This document shows, piece after piece, positions 8,499 through 16,975 of a DNA stretch of 39,728 bases. Made by a program: the position numbers and the translations under genes. The DNA is from Nitrospirota bacterium. GTDB lineage: Bacteria; Nitrospirota; Thermodesulfovibrionia; SZUA-242. The notes under the pieces are model-generated. The model did not search any database. It was not told the DNA's origin and saw only the letters and a program-made list of their open reading frames with translations. Position 1 is the first letter of the stretch, and every line of letters begins with the position of its first letter. The stretch covers positions 1 to 39,728 of the forward strand of contig QJVM01000088.1 of the NCBI GenBank assembly GCA_003235715.1. The letters run 5' to 3'.

Positions 8499-8981
8499 AT
8501 GGAACTCAATATCGATATTGAAAAACAAATCGGAGTGGTCGGGAAGGTCCTCACCCGAGAACAAAAGAGCCGCGGCCTTCTGATTAATTCGTTTCAACGG
8601 ATTCAGGAAGAGTTCAATTACCTGCCCGAAGAGGCCCTTCAGGCCCTCGGACGGGAACTCGACGTCCCCATGTCTGTGGTGTACAGCACGGCCTCCTTCT
8701 ACAAACATTTTTATTTCAAACCCCGGGGCCGGAAAGTCCTCAAGGTCTGTACGGGTACGGCGTGTCATGTCCGGGGGGCCGGCGAGGTGCTCACGGCCAT
8801 GGAAAACGAATTCGGGGTCAAGGAGGGAGAAACCACAGAGGACCTCTCCATGACTCTCGAGACGGTCGGCTGTGTGGGTTGCTGCGGTCTTGCGCCGGTG
8901 GCCACGATTAACGAAGAGGTCGTCGGAGAGATTGACGAGGAGCGCATCGACGAAATCATCCGGACGGTTAAAGAGGGCTAA
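8499..8981 (+). CDS. NuoE-like [2Fe-2S] subunit of an NAD(P)H-oxidoreductase
   Basis: 160-residue protein of the complex I 24-kDa / HydC family, which relays electrons next to the flavin subunit. The N-terminal helical part (LLINSFQRIQEEFNYLPEEAL, split by no gap) is typical, and the thioredoxin-like part holds Cys84 and Cys89 (KVCTGTACH) with Cys125 and Cys129 (VGCVGCCGLAP). ATG 8499 is preceded by a GAGGAGG run that lies rather close; TTG at 8487 would add four residues. A GC-rich hairpin (8461-8486) sits just before that ribosome site. It lies 83 bp after cooS and 4 bp before the NuoF-like gene. It is probably part of a CO:NAD(P) oxidoreductase; homology to NuoE is clear, the partner assignment is inferred. 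Confidence 0.92.
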   Translation: MELNIDIEKQIGVVGKVLTREQKSRGLLINSFQRIQEEFNYLPEEALQALGRELDVPMSVVYSTASFYKHFYFKPRGRKVLKVCTGTACHVRGAGEVLTAMENEFGVKEGETTEDLSMTLETVGCVGCCGLAPVATINEEVVGEIDEERIDEIIRTVKEG

Positions 8982-8985
8982 ACCT

Positions 8986-10893
8986 ATGGCAAAGCTGAAA
9001 AACGTACAGGAATTCACCAACCTTCAGTCTCTTCTGGCCGAAGAGGTGTTCAAGGCCGGTGCGACCAGGGTCCGGGCCTGCTGCGGCACGGCCTGTGTGG
9101 CTTCGGGGGCCCAGAAGGTCGTGGCCCAGCTCGAGCAGTCGGCTAAGGAAAAGGGGCTGGAGGTCGAGGTGGTCAAGACCGGTTGCCAGGGCCTGTGTCA
9201 GAAGGGCCCGGTCATGAGGGTGGAACCCCAGGACATTTTCTACCAGAGGGTCCGGCCCGACCGGATGGCCCGGATCGTGGATTTCACTCTGGTCAACGGG
9301 CTTCCCTACCGGGAACAGCTTTACCGGGCCGACATTCTCACTCAGCCGGTGGAGCACGTGGACGAGGTTCCGTTTTACAAGAAGCAGAAACGGATCGCTC
9401 TCCGCAACAACGGGCTCATCGATCCCGCTAACATTCATCATTACATCGCTCTTGGCGGGTATAAGGCGGTCGCCAAGATGTTTTCAGGTATGACGCCCGA
9501 CCAGGTGCTGGATGAGGTGGACAAGGCCAACCTCCGCGGCCGCGGAGGCGCCGGCTTTCCGGCCGGAAAGAAGTGGGCCCACCTGAAGCGGGACAAAAAC
9601 CCGATCCGTTTTGTGATCGCCAACGGAGACGAGGGCGACCCTGGCGCTTTCATGGACCGGGCCATCATGGAGGGAGATCCCCACAGCCTTCTCGAGGGGA
9701 TGCTCATCTGTGCGTACGCCATCGGGGCCCAATACGGGTTCATCTATGTTCGTCACGAGTATCCGATGGCGGTTCGGCACCTCCGGCAGGCCATTGCTCA
9801 GGCTGAAGAAATGGGCCTGCTTGGAAAGGATATCCTGGGAACCGGGTTCGACTTTCCGGTGGCCGTTCGGGAGGGGGCCGGCGCCTTTGTCTGCGGCGAG
9901 TCCACAGCGCTCGTGGCTTCCATCGAGGGTGAGCGCGGGTTCCCCCGTCCCCGTCCTCCCCGGCTGTCAGAGACCGGCGGCGGACTCTGGGGGTATCCGA
10001 GCAACCTGAACAACATCGAAACCTATGCCTGTGTCCCCTATATCCTCGACAAGGGCGCGGACCACTTCCGGAGCATTGGAACCGAGAACTCTCCGGGCAC
10101 CAAGGTGTTTGCTCTCACCGGAAAGGTTAAGAACACCGGCCTGGTGGAAGTGCCCATGGGCATCACGCTTAGGGAGATCATCTTCGAGATCGGCGGCGGG
10201 ATATTGAACGACAGAGAATTCAAGGCCGTTCAGACCGGAGGTCCGTCCGGAGGGTGTCTGCCCGCCGCGCATCTGGACCTTAAGGTGGACTTCGACTCCC
10301 TCAAGAAGGTGGGTTCCATGATGGGGTCCGGCGGAATGGTCGTTATGGATGAGGACAACTGCATGGTGGACGTGGCCAAGTTCTTCCTCTCCTTCACGCA
10401 GTCCGAGTCCTGCGGCAAGTGCCCGCCGTGTCGTATCGGAACCTACCGGATGCTCGAGATCCTGGAGCGGATCACCACGGGCCATGGCGTCCCGGAAGAT
10501 CTGGATCGTCTTGAGAAACTCGGGAGGGAAGTGCAGGCCGGGGCCCTGTGCGGTCTGGGCATCTCGGCCCCGAATCCGGTTCTGTCCACTCTGAAGTACT
10601 TCCGCGAGGAGTACGAAGAGCACATTCATCACAAGTACTGCCGGGCCAAGGCCTGCCGGGGTCTCGGAAATTTCCGGATCGAGACCTCCGAATGCATTGC
10701 CTGCGGCCTCTGCGTGCAGGCCTGCGCGTTCGATGCGGTGATGGAAACGCGGAATCGTTTCTACATCGACCGCGATTACTGTACAAAGTGCAAGGCCTGT
10801 TACACGGTCTGCCCGACCAATGCGGTCAAGATCGAAAAGGGCACCAAGATTGATTTCTCAGAAAAGGAGGCCCCCGCACGTGTCAACGGTTAA
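8986..10893 (+). CDS. NuoF/HydB-like flavin and NAD(P)H-binding subunit
   Basis: 635-residue diaphorase subunit. Domains in order: an N-terminal thioredoxin-like [2Fe-2S] domain (Cys32-Cys37, Cys67-Cys71); the FMN/NADH region with GRGGAGFPAGKKW (185-197), NGDEGDPGAFMDR and GAGAFVCGESTALVASIEG; an SLBB domain; the N3-type [4Fe-4S] site Cys476-Cys479-Cys482 plus Cys522 (ESCGKCPPCRIGT); then two ferredoxin clusters (Cys570/573/576/580 and Cys599/602/605/609). This long architecture is that of HydB of electron-bifurcating hydrogenases rather than plain NuoF. The end overlaps the next gene by 14 bp. It would exchange electrons between CooS and NAD(P); whether it bifurcates cannot be read from sequence. 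Confidence 0.94.
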   Translation: MAKLKNVQEFTNLQSLLAEEVFKAGATRVRACCGTACVASGAQKVVAQLEQSAKEKGLEVEVVKTGCQGLCQKGPVMRVEPQDIFYQRVRPDRMARIVDFTLVNGLPYREQLYRADILTQPVEHVDEVPFYKKQKRIALRNNGLIDPANIHHYIALGGYKAVAKMFSGMTPDQVLDEVDKANLRGRGGAGFPAGKKWAHLKRDKNPIRFVIANGDEGDPGAFMDRAIMEGDPHSLLEGMLICAYAIGAQYGFIYVRHEYPMAVRHLRQAIAQAEEMGLLGKDILGTGFDFPVAVREGAGAFVCGESTALVASIEGERGFPRPRPPRLSETGGGLWGYPSNLNNIETYACVPYILDKGADHFRSIGTENSPGTKVFALTGKVKNTGLVEVPMGITLREIIFEIGGGILNDREFKAVQTGGPSGGCLPAAHLDLKVDFDSLKKVGSMMGSGGMVVMDEDNCMVDVAKFFLSFTQSESCGKCPPCRIGTYRMLEILERITTGHGVPEDLDRLEKLGREVQAGALCGLGISAPNPVLSTLKYFREEYEEHIHHKYCRAKACRGLGNFRIETSECIACGLCVQACAFDAVMETRNRFYIDRDYCTKCKACYTVCPTNAVKIEKGTKIDFSEKEAPARVNG

Positions 10894-11458
10894 AGAAGTG
10901 GAAGCCACGGAAAAGCCAGGGGCCGTCGAGGCCAAATGCGTGGTCCAGCAGGCCCGACTCATCTGGCAGGACTTTCTGCAGGACAAGGAAAAGATGTGCG
11001 GGAAGTGCCACCCCTGCATGCTCGGAACCTATGAGGTGTTGACGATTCTGGACCGCCTGGCCGCCGGCCAGGGAAGCGGTCGCGACGTGGAATTTCTGGA
11101 GACTATCTCCGAAGAAATGGTCATCGGCGGGAGATGCAAGAAGGGCAAGGACATGGGCAAGTTGCTCATCGAAGCGCTGAAGACCGGCCGCGAGGAGCTT
11201 GCGGAGCATTTTCAGTTGAAGAAGTGCCGCCACCACGAATGCAAACCGCTGGTGCATTATCGGATCAACGCGGAGAAATGCACCATGTGCGGCAAATGTC
11301 TGGACGCCTGCAAATACACCGCGATTGCCGGTGAAAAGAAGCGGGGTTATTTCATGGGTTACATGCCCTATCGAGTGCGCGAGGCGCGCTGCGTACGGTG
11401 CGACCTCTGTCGGCAGGTCTGTCCGGAAGACGCCGTGGAGGTCTTTTCAGGGGAGTAA
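10880..11458 (+). CDS. Stand-alone iron-sulfur protein resembling the NuoF C-terminus
   Basis: 192-residue cytoplasmic protein without a flavin or NAD domain. It repeats the layout of the preceding gene's C-terminal third: an N3-like site (Cys40, Cys43, Cys46 in MCGKCHPCMLGTYEV, and Cys86 in GGRCKKG), a CRHHEC pair (Cys116, Cys121) and two ferredoxin clusters (Cys134/137/140/144 and Cys171/174/177/181). GTG 10880 is chosen for AAGGAGG at 10864-10870, 9 bp upstream, and it overlaps the NuoF-like stop by 14 bp, implying translational coupling. A duplication of the NuoF tail that became an electron-transfer subunit, possibly in place of CooF, is the simplest reading. Confidence 0.85.
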   Translation: MSTVKEVEATEKPGAVEAKCVVQQARLIWQDFLQDKEKMCGKCHPCMLGTYEVLTILDRLAAGQGSGRDVEFLETISEEMVIGGRCKKGKDMGKLLIEALKTGREELAEHFQLKKCRHHECKPLVHYRINAEKCTMCGKCLDACKYTAIAGEKKRGYFMGYMPYRVREARCVRCDLCRQVCPEDAVEVFSGE

Positions 11459-11520
11459 TCTCTGATGCTCCGCAGTGGGGTTCGATGACATCCGAAACAA
11501 GGGATTAGGCGACGACCGGT

Positions 11521-11544
11521 TTGAAATACAACTTGAAATACAAC
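11521..11544 (+). repeat. Exact 12-bp tandem repeat before the NuoG-like gene
   Basis: TTGAAATACAAC occurs twice back to back, directly before the AAGGAG ribosome site (11548-11553) of the next gene. The 105-bp gap 11459-11563 is otherwise featureless. It could be replication slippage or a binding site in the operon. Confidence 0.8.
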
Positions 11545-11563
11545 CATAAGGAGACGTGAGGGT

Positions 11564-13798
11564 ATGGCCAACAAGATGATCACCATGGAAATTGACGGCC
11601 GGACCGTACAGGTGCCGGAGGGGATGAATCTGGTTGATGCAGCACAGTCGGTGGGGGTTCATATTCCCAATCTTTGCCACCTCGAGCATATGCGGGGCGT
11701 AGGCGCCTGCCGGATGTGTGTCGTGGAAGTGGAAGGGATGAAGGCGCCCAACACGGCCTGTACCATGAAGACCAAGGACGGGCTGAAGATCACCACGGAT
11801 TCCGACCAGTTAAAGAAACTCCGGAAGATGGTGATCGACCTTCTGGTGTCCATGCATCCTCTGGATTGCATGACCTGCCCCAAGGCCGGCGTCTGCTGGC
11901 TGCAGGATCTGGCCTACAAGCTGGATGTGAGAGAGTCCGATTTCTCGCGCAAATCCTTCAACTATGCCGTGGACGATGCGAACGGCTTCATCGAGCGTGA
12001 CCCCAACTACTGCATTCTGTGCGGCAAATGCGTTCGGGTGTGTACGGCCCAGAATACAAACATCCTCGAATTCATGGGGCGAGGCGTGGGAGCCAAGGTC
12101 ACGACCGACCAGGACAAGCCTCTGCATGAAACCCAGTGCACCTTCTGCGGAAGCTGTCTGGATGCCTGTCCGGTCAATGCCATTCTGGAATCCGGACGAA
12201 GGGCCAAAGGGCGGGAATGGGATTTCATCAAGGCCGATACGGTCTGCACCCTTTGCGGGTCGGCCTGCAACCTGGAGGTGAGCGAGAAGGACGGAGAGGT
12301 GATCAAGGTCACGTCCCCCAAACCCAACGGATTCATTTGTGCCGTGGGCCGTTTTGCTCACGACAGCCTTGATGCGAAGACCCGTGTGCGCGTCCCCATG
12401 ATCCGCAAGGGAGGACAACTCCAGGAAGTCTCGTGGGAGGAAGCCCTGAACGCGGTCAGCGAGAAGATGACCGCGGCCAAGAAGGCGCCCGCCAAGGCCG
12501 GGGTTCTGGCCAGTGCCGCGGTCACCAATGAAGATGCCTACATGCTTCAGAAACTCGGACGTGCGGTCATCGGGACGGGAAACGTGGACAGTACGGCGAG
12601 CCTCTACGATACCGCAACGCTGCCGGCCTATACGAAGGTTTTCGGAAAGGTTCCCGAAGCCGACGTGTGCCTTTCCGAGGCGGACGTGATCGTGACCCTG
12701 GGGGTCAACTCATCCCAGTGGAACCGCACGCTTCCGGCCATTGATGCCAAGATCCGGAAACAGGTTTCGGGCGGAGCCAAACTGATTGTTCTGGACCCGG
12801 CGGATTCCAGGCTGTCCCAGGTAGCCACGAAGCACTTGAAGGTCTCGGAGGGCGCTGACAGCGCGGCTCTGGCGGCGCTGGCAGGGGCTCTGGTTCAGGG
12901 CGGTCTGCTTGCCAAGTCACGGGAGCTGAAAGCCAAGGGCCTGACGGACGTGAAGGCCGCGGCCAAGACCGCAGATGTCGCGGCGCTTTCGGGCGACGCA
13001 GGGCTGTCCGCGGACGACGTGAAGGAGGCGGCCGAGCTGATAGCCAAGGCCGCAGTGCCGGTGGTGGTGTACTCTACGGGCGTGTCGGCCAAGGACAACG
13101 GTTCCGATGTGGTGGTTCAGGCGCTGAATCTGGCTGCTCTGACCGGTGGCCAGGTCCTTCCTGTGGGCCTTGAAGCCAACATGCTTGGAACGCTGACGAT
13201 GGGACTTTCTCCCCAAACGCTTCCGGGCTTTGCGACAGACGGGAAGAAGCTCGCCAAAGCCTGGAAGGTTGAGCTGCCGAAGACCGGTGGAATGAGTGCC
13301 CGTGAAATGTTGTCCGGAGGCCTGGAGTTTCTTTATGCCGTGGGGAACATCCCTGTGGAAGGAAAGAAGAAGCCGGCGGCCTTTACCGTGGCTCAGGTTT
13401 CTCACATGAACCCGCTGGCCGAGGTGGCCGATGTGGTCCTCCCCGCGCCGGCGTTTGTGGAACAGGAAGGCAGCATCATCGATTATTACGGCGAGCTGAA
13501 GATGCTCTGGGCCGCGGTGGATCCTTTGATGGATGTGATGGCACCCTGGCAGATCGCAGCCGAACTGGCCAACCGGACCGGGTACAAGACCAAGGTCGAG
13601 ACGCTGGACGATGTCATGGACGAAGTCGAAAAGTTCGCGATGCCGCCCTCAAAGACCGTTCAGCAGGCCCACGTGGTGACCCCCTCCCGGGGCAAGGGCC
13701 GCGGTCTGGGCGCTACAGGCAGCATGATGGCGCTCAGCGGTTCCCTGATCGAGGCCTCCCGCGTGTCGACGCTTCTCAGGCAGACGGTATCGGTCTGA
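11564..13798 (+). CDS. NuoG-like iron-sulfur subunit with a degenerate molybdopterin domain
   Basis: 744-residue protein. The N-terminus is a plant-type [2Fe-2S] domain (Cys38, Cys49, Cys52, Cys66), then a His-Cys3 [4Fe-4S] site (His98, Cys102, Cys105, Cys111 in MHPLDCMTCPKAGVC), two ferredoxin clusters (Cys150-160 and Cys192-202) and a molybdopterin-type [4Fe-4S] site (Cys228, Cys231, Cys235, Cys259). The following oxidoreductase domain has no Cys or SeCys where formate dehydrogenases carry their Mo ligand (the matching stretch reads DSTASLYDTATL), and the C-terminal dinucleotide-binding domain is absent. As in NuoG, the Mo domain is probably structural. Last gene of the CO dehydrogenase operon, closed by a strong terminator. 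Formate dehydrogenase activity is unlikely. Confidence 0.9.
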   Translation: MANKMITMEIDGRTVQVPEGMNLVDAAQSVGVHIPNLCHLEHMRGVGACRMCVVEVEGMKAPNTACTMKTKDGLKITTDSDQLKKLRKMVIDLLVSMHPLDCMTCPKAGVCWLQDLAYKLDVRESDFSRKSFNYAVDDANGFIERDPNYCILCGKCVRVCTAQNTNILEFMGRGVGAKVTTDQDKPLHETQCTFCGSCLDACPVNAILESGRRAKGREWDFIKADTVCTLCGSACNLEVSEKDGEVIKVTSPKPNGFICAVGRFAHDSLDAKTRVRVPMIRKGGQLQEVSWEEALNAVSEKMTAAKKAPAKAGVLASAAVTNEDAYMLQKLGRAVIGTGNVDSTASLYDTATLPAYTKVFGKVPEADVCLSEADVIVTLGVNSSQWNRTLPAIDAKIRKQVSGGAKLIVLDPADSRLSQVATKHLKVSEGADSAALAALAGALVQGGLLAKSRELKAKGLTDVKAAAKTADVAALSGDAGLSADDVKEAAELIAKAAVPVVVYSTGVSAKDNGSDVVVQALNLAALTGGQVLPVGLEANMLGTLTMGLSPQTLPGFATDGKKLAKAWKVELPKTGGMSAREMLSGGLEFLYAVGNIPVEGKKKPAAFTVAQVSHMNPLAEVADVVLPAPAFVEQEGSIIDYYGELKMLWAAVDPLMDVMAPWQIAAELANRTGYKTKVETLDDVMDEVEKFAMPPSKTVQQAHVVTPSRGKGRGLGATGSMMALSGSLIEASRVSTLLRQTVSV

Positions 13799-13820
13799 TC
13801 CTCAAGGAGCCAAGGAAAGC

Positions 13821-13850
13821 AAAGCGGAACCGGAGTCCCGGTTCCGCTTT
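13821..13850. terminator. Strong terminator between convergent genes
   Basis: A 13-bp perfect stem (AAAGCGGAACCGG, 13821-13833, with its complement 13838-13850) and a four-base loop AGTC. The arm ends in TTT and is followed by ATTTCTT on the plus strand; A-rich bases precede it, so it can also work for the minus-strand ankyrin gene. It closes the cooS operon. Confidence 0.9.
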
Positions 13851-13883
13851 ATTTCTTCGGCAGGCCCGTCTCGGGGCGCTGTC

Positions 13884-14519
13884 TTACTGCGCTCCGTGGT
13901 GTTTGAGGAGATCGATGATTTTTTCGTAGCGCCCGCGATAGTTCTTCCGGTCAATGTTCCGGCCTTCGTCCAGCATGACAAACTTGTTGTATTTGCGTTC
14001 AGCCACAATCAGGGCGGTCTCGTCCAGGGTGTCCTTCCAGCGGACGTCTGCCCCCCGGTTCAGGAGGATCTCCACCACATCCTCCTTGCAGCTGTAAGCG
14101 GCACGAATCAGGGGAGTCATGCCGAGGTTATCGGTGGCGTTAATCTGTGCTCCCTTGTCCAGAAGCAGTTTGACGATTCCGGGATGTCCCATCTGTGAGG
14201 CCAGAAGAAGTGCCGTGGTTCCTGATTCGGAGCTGTGGGCATTGGGGTCCGCCCCCTTTCCCAGAAGGTAGGCCGTTACCTCGATGTGGTTATTGGCCGC
14301 CGCATAGAAGAGGGGTGTGAACCGGTTCTCATCTTCCCCGTTCACCGGACTGCCGCCTTCGATCAATTCCTTGACCGTGGCCAAATCCCCGGTCCGGGAG
14401 GCCACCGCCAGGGCCGCTACGTTGCCCGTCTCGGCCATGGCCAAACCCGACGGTGCGATCAGAGCCACAAGGAGAATCATCATGAACAGGAATCGGGAAG
14501 GGTTCATCCGCTTTTTCAC
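13884..14519 (-). CDS. Exported ankyrin-repeat protein
   Basis: About 211 residues. A signal peptide (KKRMNPSRFLFMMILLVALI, ending at AMA) is followed by four to five ankyrin repeats, for example ATVKELIEGGSPVN, FTPLFYAAANNHIEVTAYLL, TTALLLASQMGHPGIVKLLL and MTPLIRAAYSCKEDVVEILL. Such repeats bind partner proteins; the target is unknown, and the location is probably periplasmic. I chose GTG 14519 because it adds the basic n-region of the signal; ATG 14507 is nearly as good. The frame is open further upstream, but those residues do not look like protein. The 14520-14804 gap to the divergent M48 gene shows nothing I can name. Confidence 0.8.
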   Translation of the reverse strand: MKKRMNPSRFLFMMILLVALIAPSGLAMAETGNVAALAVASRTGDLATVKELIEGGSPVNGEDENRFTPLFYAAANNHIEVTAYLLGKGADPNAHSSESGTTALLLASQMGHPGIVKLLLDKGAQINATDNLGMTPLIRAAYSCKEDVVEILLNRGADVRWKDTLDETALIVAERKYNKFVMLDEGRNIDRKNYRGRYEKIIDLLKHHGAQ

Positions 14520-14804
14520 GTTACCGTCGCCCACTTCGCGAAAGTGTATCACAATAAGGGACTCTGGCATCAGCACAACCTTGGGATAGCGTATCGGCCC
14601 CGCGTCCCTCCTGGGCCTCATGATGCCCCGGGTCCTTTGGGCTTTCCTATCGACCGGCGACGTTTCTTTCTGAATTACGGTCATGCGACTGTGGGCCGGT
14701 TTGCCTCCAAAGGTTCCCCCAGACGGAGGCTTCAGGACGACCGAGCCCGGACCGTGTTGATCCGGCGCGTCCCGTTGTACCATCCTTCTAGGTTAGAGTG
14801 AACT

Positions 14805-15794
14805 ATGGACTGCCTTGACAATTCTCTGGGAACTTTCGTGGTGCAGACGATGCTCCATTCCGTCGTAGCCCTGGTGCTGTCCGAAGCGGCCCTCGTTATC
14901 TGGAACCTGGAGGGGCACCATGTCCGGTTCCGGTACCGCGCGGCCACGATCATCCTTCCGGTTTTTTTATATCCCGTCTTCTCCCTTCTCAGCCCTTATC
15001 GAAGCTCCTTCTACTTTGCCCTGGACCAGGCCCTGTTTGTCAGCCGGAACTGGTTTGCCCTGAACCTGCCCGGTCCAGTCTCAGTGGGATGGCTCGCCCT
15101 TGCTCTAACAGGGGGTGGCACGGCCGCCGTTTTCTGCGTACAGGAACTGCTGCCTCTCGTTCGGAACGCGATCAAAACCCGGGGAGACGGATATCCCCCT
15201 CTGGCACCGGTCGATGCGGCACTTGAAACGCTCGTTCGAGACATGGCTGGAGAACTTGGCATTGAACCGCCCCCGATCCGGATTCTGGAGGAGCCCATGC
15301 CCATGGTGTTCACAACGGGTACCCGGGAACATTCCATCGTTGTTTCCACCGGCCTTCTGCGAACCCTGAGCCGACAGCAATTGCTCGCTACCCTGGCCCA
15401 TGAGATGGCCCATATTCGGCGACGCAGCAACGCCATGACCTTTCTCATCTTCATGGTACGGTTGGTCACATTCTATAATCCGGTCAGCCTGCTCATGTTC
15501 CGCCGGCTGGTCCAGGACGACGAACATGTCTGTGATGATATTACGGTCCGGCTGAGCGGCAGCGCCACCGCCCTCGCGGCGACGCTCCGGATGTTCCTTC
15601 AGCGCGTTCCCGAGGAGGCGGCCGGAATGGCCGAGATGAAACAGGTGATCATGGACCACAGCCATAATCTCCTGCTCATGGAACGGATAGCCCGGCTCGA
15701 GGCGATGGACCGTCTCACGGATGAATCCTTTGACTGGACGGCATTTCTGACGGTGCAACTCACGATTGTGACGTTGTGCTATTTCGTTCTGTAG
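14805..15794 (+). CDS. Membrane-bound M48/BlaR1-type zinc metalloprotease
   Basis: 329-residue integral membrane protein with hydrophobic helices near residues 12-32, 47-62 and 92-118, a catalytic domain, and another helix around 210-232. The zinc motif HEMAH is at residues 199-203, with a likely third ligand Glu240 in QDDEHVCDD. The segment VVSTGLLRTLSRQQLLATLAHE is typical of M48 and BlaR1 peptidases. No penicillin-binding sensor domain follows, and no BlaI-like repressor is adjacent. A role in envelope quality control or signalling is plausible. It is followed closely by a membrane-anchored protein that may be translated with it. Confidence 0.82.
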   Translation: MDCLDNSLGTFVVQTMLHSVVALVLSEAALVIWNLEGHHVRFRYRAATIILPVFLYPVFSLLSPYRSSFYFALDQALFVSRNWFALNLPGPVSVGWLALALTGGGTAAVFCVQELLPLVRNAIKTRGDGYPPLAPVDAALETLVRDMAGELGIEPPPIRILEEPMPMVFTTGTREHSIVVSTGLLRTLSRQQLLATLAHEMAHIRRRSNAMTFLIFMVRLVTFYNPVSLLMFRRLVQDDEHVCDDITVRLSGSATALAATLRMFLQRVPEEAAGMAEMKQVIMDHSHNLLLMERIARLEAMDRLTDESFDWTAFLTVQLTIVTLCYFVL

Positions 15795-15805
15795 CGAATG
15801 AGGCG

Positions 15806-16318
15806 ATGCGAAAAACCTTTCTCTTTCTCCTGACGGTCCTGGCGATAACAGCCCTGCTCATGGTGTTCAACTGGCTCCCCCAGGCCATGGGAGGGCGAGG
15901 CACCGTGGTTCACATGAATTTTGAGAGTCTTCCCCGGAAACTCGCGTACCGCCCATCGTATTTTCCGGAGTCGCTGCAGTGGCCACCGGCCGAGATTCTC
16001 ACGCGTGATAAAGGGGCCTCCCTGCTCATGCATTTCAACAGCCGCCACGACGGCCGCGTCGAACTCTCGGTGGCGCAGGCGGCCAACCCCGAAGACCTCA
16101 TTCCGTCACGCATTGAACCGTATCAAATCATCACCCAGAAGCGAATCCCTTTCCACGGTCAGGAGGCCCTCCTCATCACAGCCACCTGCCGGGACGGCAG
16201 TCCGTGTAACCGGATATCGTGGCAGGAGGGGGAGACGTCAGTGGCCCTTTCCTTCCGTGGGCCGGAGCAGGACCTCCTCCGGATCGCTCAAAGTGTGATT
16301 CCCGAGAAAATTCGGTAG
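15806..16318 (+). CDS. Membrane-anchored periplasmic protein of unknown function
   Basis: 170 residues. Residues 1-27 form a signal anchor (MRKTFLFLLTVLAITALLMV). The rest is a soluble domain with alternating strands, including GASLLMHFNSRHDGRVEL and a Cys pair in CRDGSPCNR that could form a disulfide. It starts 11 bp after the M48 protease, so the two are probably one transcription unit and may be partners. I recognise no family. ATG 15806 is preferred because it starts the hydrophobic segment; earlier codons overlap the protease end. Confidence 0.68.
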   Translation: MRKTFLFLLTVLAITALLMVFNWLPQAMGGRGTVVHMNFESLPRKLAYRPSYFPESLQWPPAEILTRDKGASLLMHFNSRHDGRVELSVAQAANPEDLIPSRIEPYQIITQKRIPFHGQEALLITATCRDGSPCNRISWQEGETSVALSFRGPEQDLLRIAQSVIPEKIR

Positions 16319-16513
16319 TTTCTTCTCACAAATCGGAAGAATCGCCCCTTCCGCATAGGAAACTCTTCCAATTGTGGCCCTCCCCTCTTGCTGGTAGCCT
16401 GTAGTCAACGAAATGGATAGGCAACAGAAACCAGGGAAACAAGAGACCTGAAAGGAAACCAAGGCAGCATTCAGGCCCGAATCCCTCAGAAAGGTGAAAG
16501 GAGGTAACAGATT

Positions 16514-16906
16514 ATGGCAACCATCATTCACAAGGGCGGACGCAGTGTCCCGAAAGGCAACTACTGGAACATTTCAAACGGAGAACGTGTTCGGTTCACC
16601 GAGGAGGGGGTTCTTCCCGGCGACATCCGGACGACCTATGTGCGCAGCCACCCCCTTCTCATTCTCATGGTGGCTCCCTTCCTCGGATTGGCCTACGCGG
16701 CCTTCCTGCCGTTCATCGGCATGGCCATGCTGGTGACCACAGTGGCTCGGAAGATCGGCGCCATGATGACCGAGAGCATGACCAAGAGTGCGACCTTCTC
16801 CTGGCAGCCTTCGGAGGCCTACCTGGCCTACAAAAAGAAGCACGAGAAGGAGGCCAAGAAAGGAGAGCAGGCGTCGGAGGAGACCAAAGGAGAAACGGGG
16901 AACTAA
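16514..16906 (+). CDS. Small membrane protein of the cytochrome module
   Basis: 130 residues. A polar N-terminus (residues 1-45), one or two hydrophobic helices between about 47 and 80 (LLILMVAPFLGLAYAAFLPF and following), and a Lys/Glu-rich tail. The AAAGGAGGT ribosome site at 16497-16505 is near perfect, indicating strong translation. It leads the operon containing the 13-heme cytochrome and the cytochrome b. No heme or metal motif is present, so an assembly or anchoring role is an inference. I do not recognise a named family. Confidence 0.72.
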   Translation: MATIIHKGGRSVPKGNYWNISNGERVRFTEEGVLPGDIRTTYVRSHPLLILMVAPFLGLAYAAFLPFIGMAMLVTTVARKIGAMMTESMTKSATFSWQPSEAYLAYKKKHEKEAKKGEQASEETKGETGN

Positions 16907-16975
16907 GGCTCCGGGACCGGCGGACGCCTCCGTCGGTCCCTGGCCTGAAACCCCAATAAGAGATGGAGGGATAAC

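Noticed and set aside
11564..13798. Formate dehydrogenase catalytic subunit
   Set aside because: No Cys or in-frame TGA (SeCys) at the Mo ligand position and no C-terminal cofactor-binding domain; the NuoG-like reading fits better.
14235..14801. 188-codon plus-strand frame opposite the ankyrin gene
   Set aside because: The minus strand shows clear ankyrin repeats with a signal peptide; this frame has low-complexity His/Gly content.
16372..16400. Sigma-54 promoter (TGGC...TTGC) before the cytochrome module
   Set aside because: The GG and GC doublets are 12 rather than 10 bases apart. A sigma-70-like TTGTGG/TAGCCT is possible but too weak to list.
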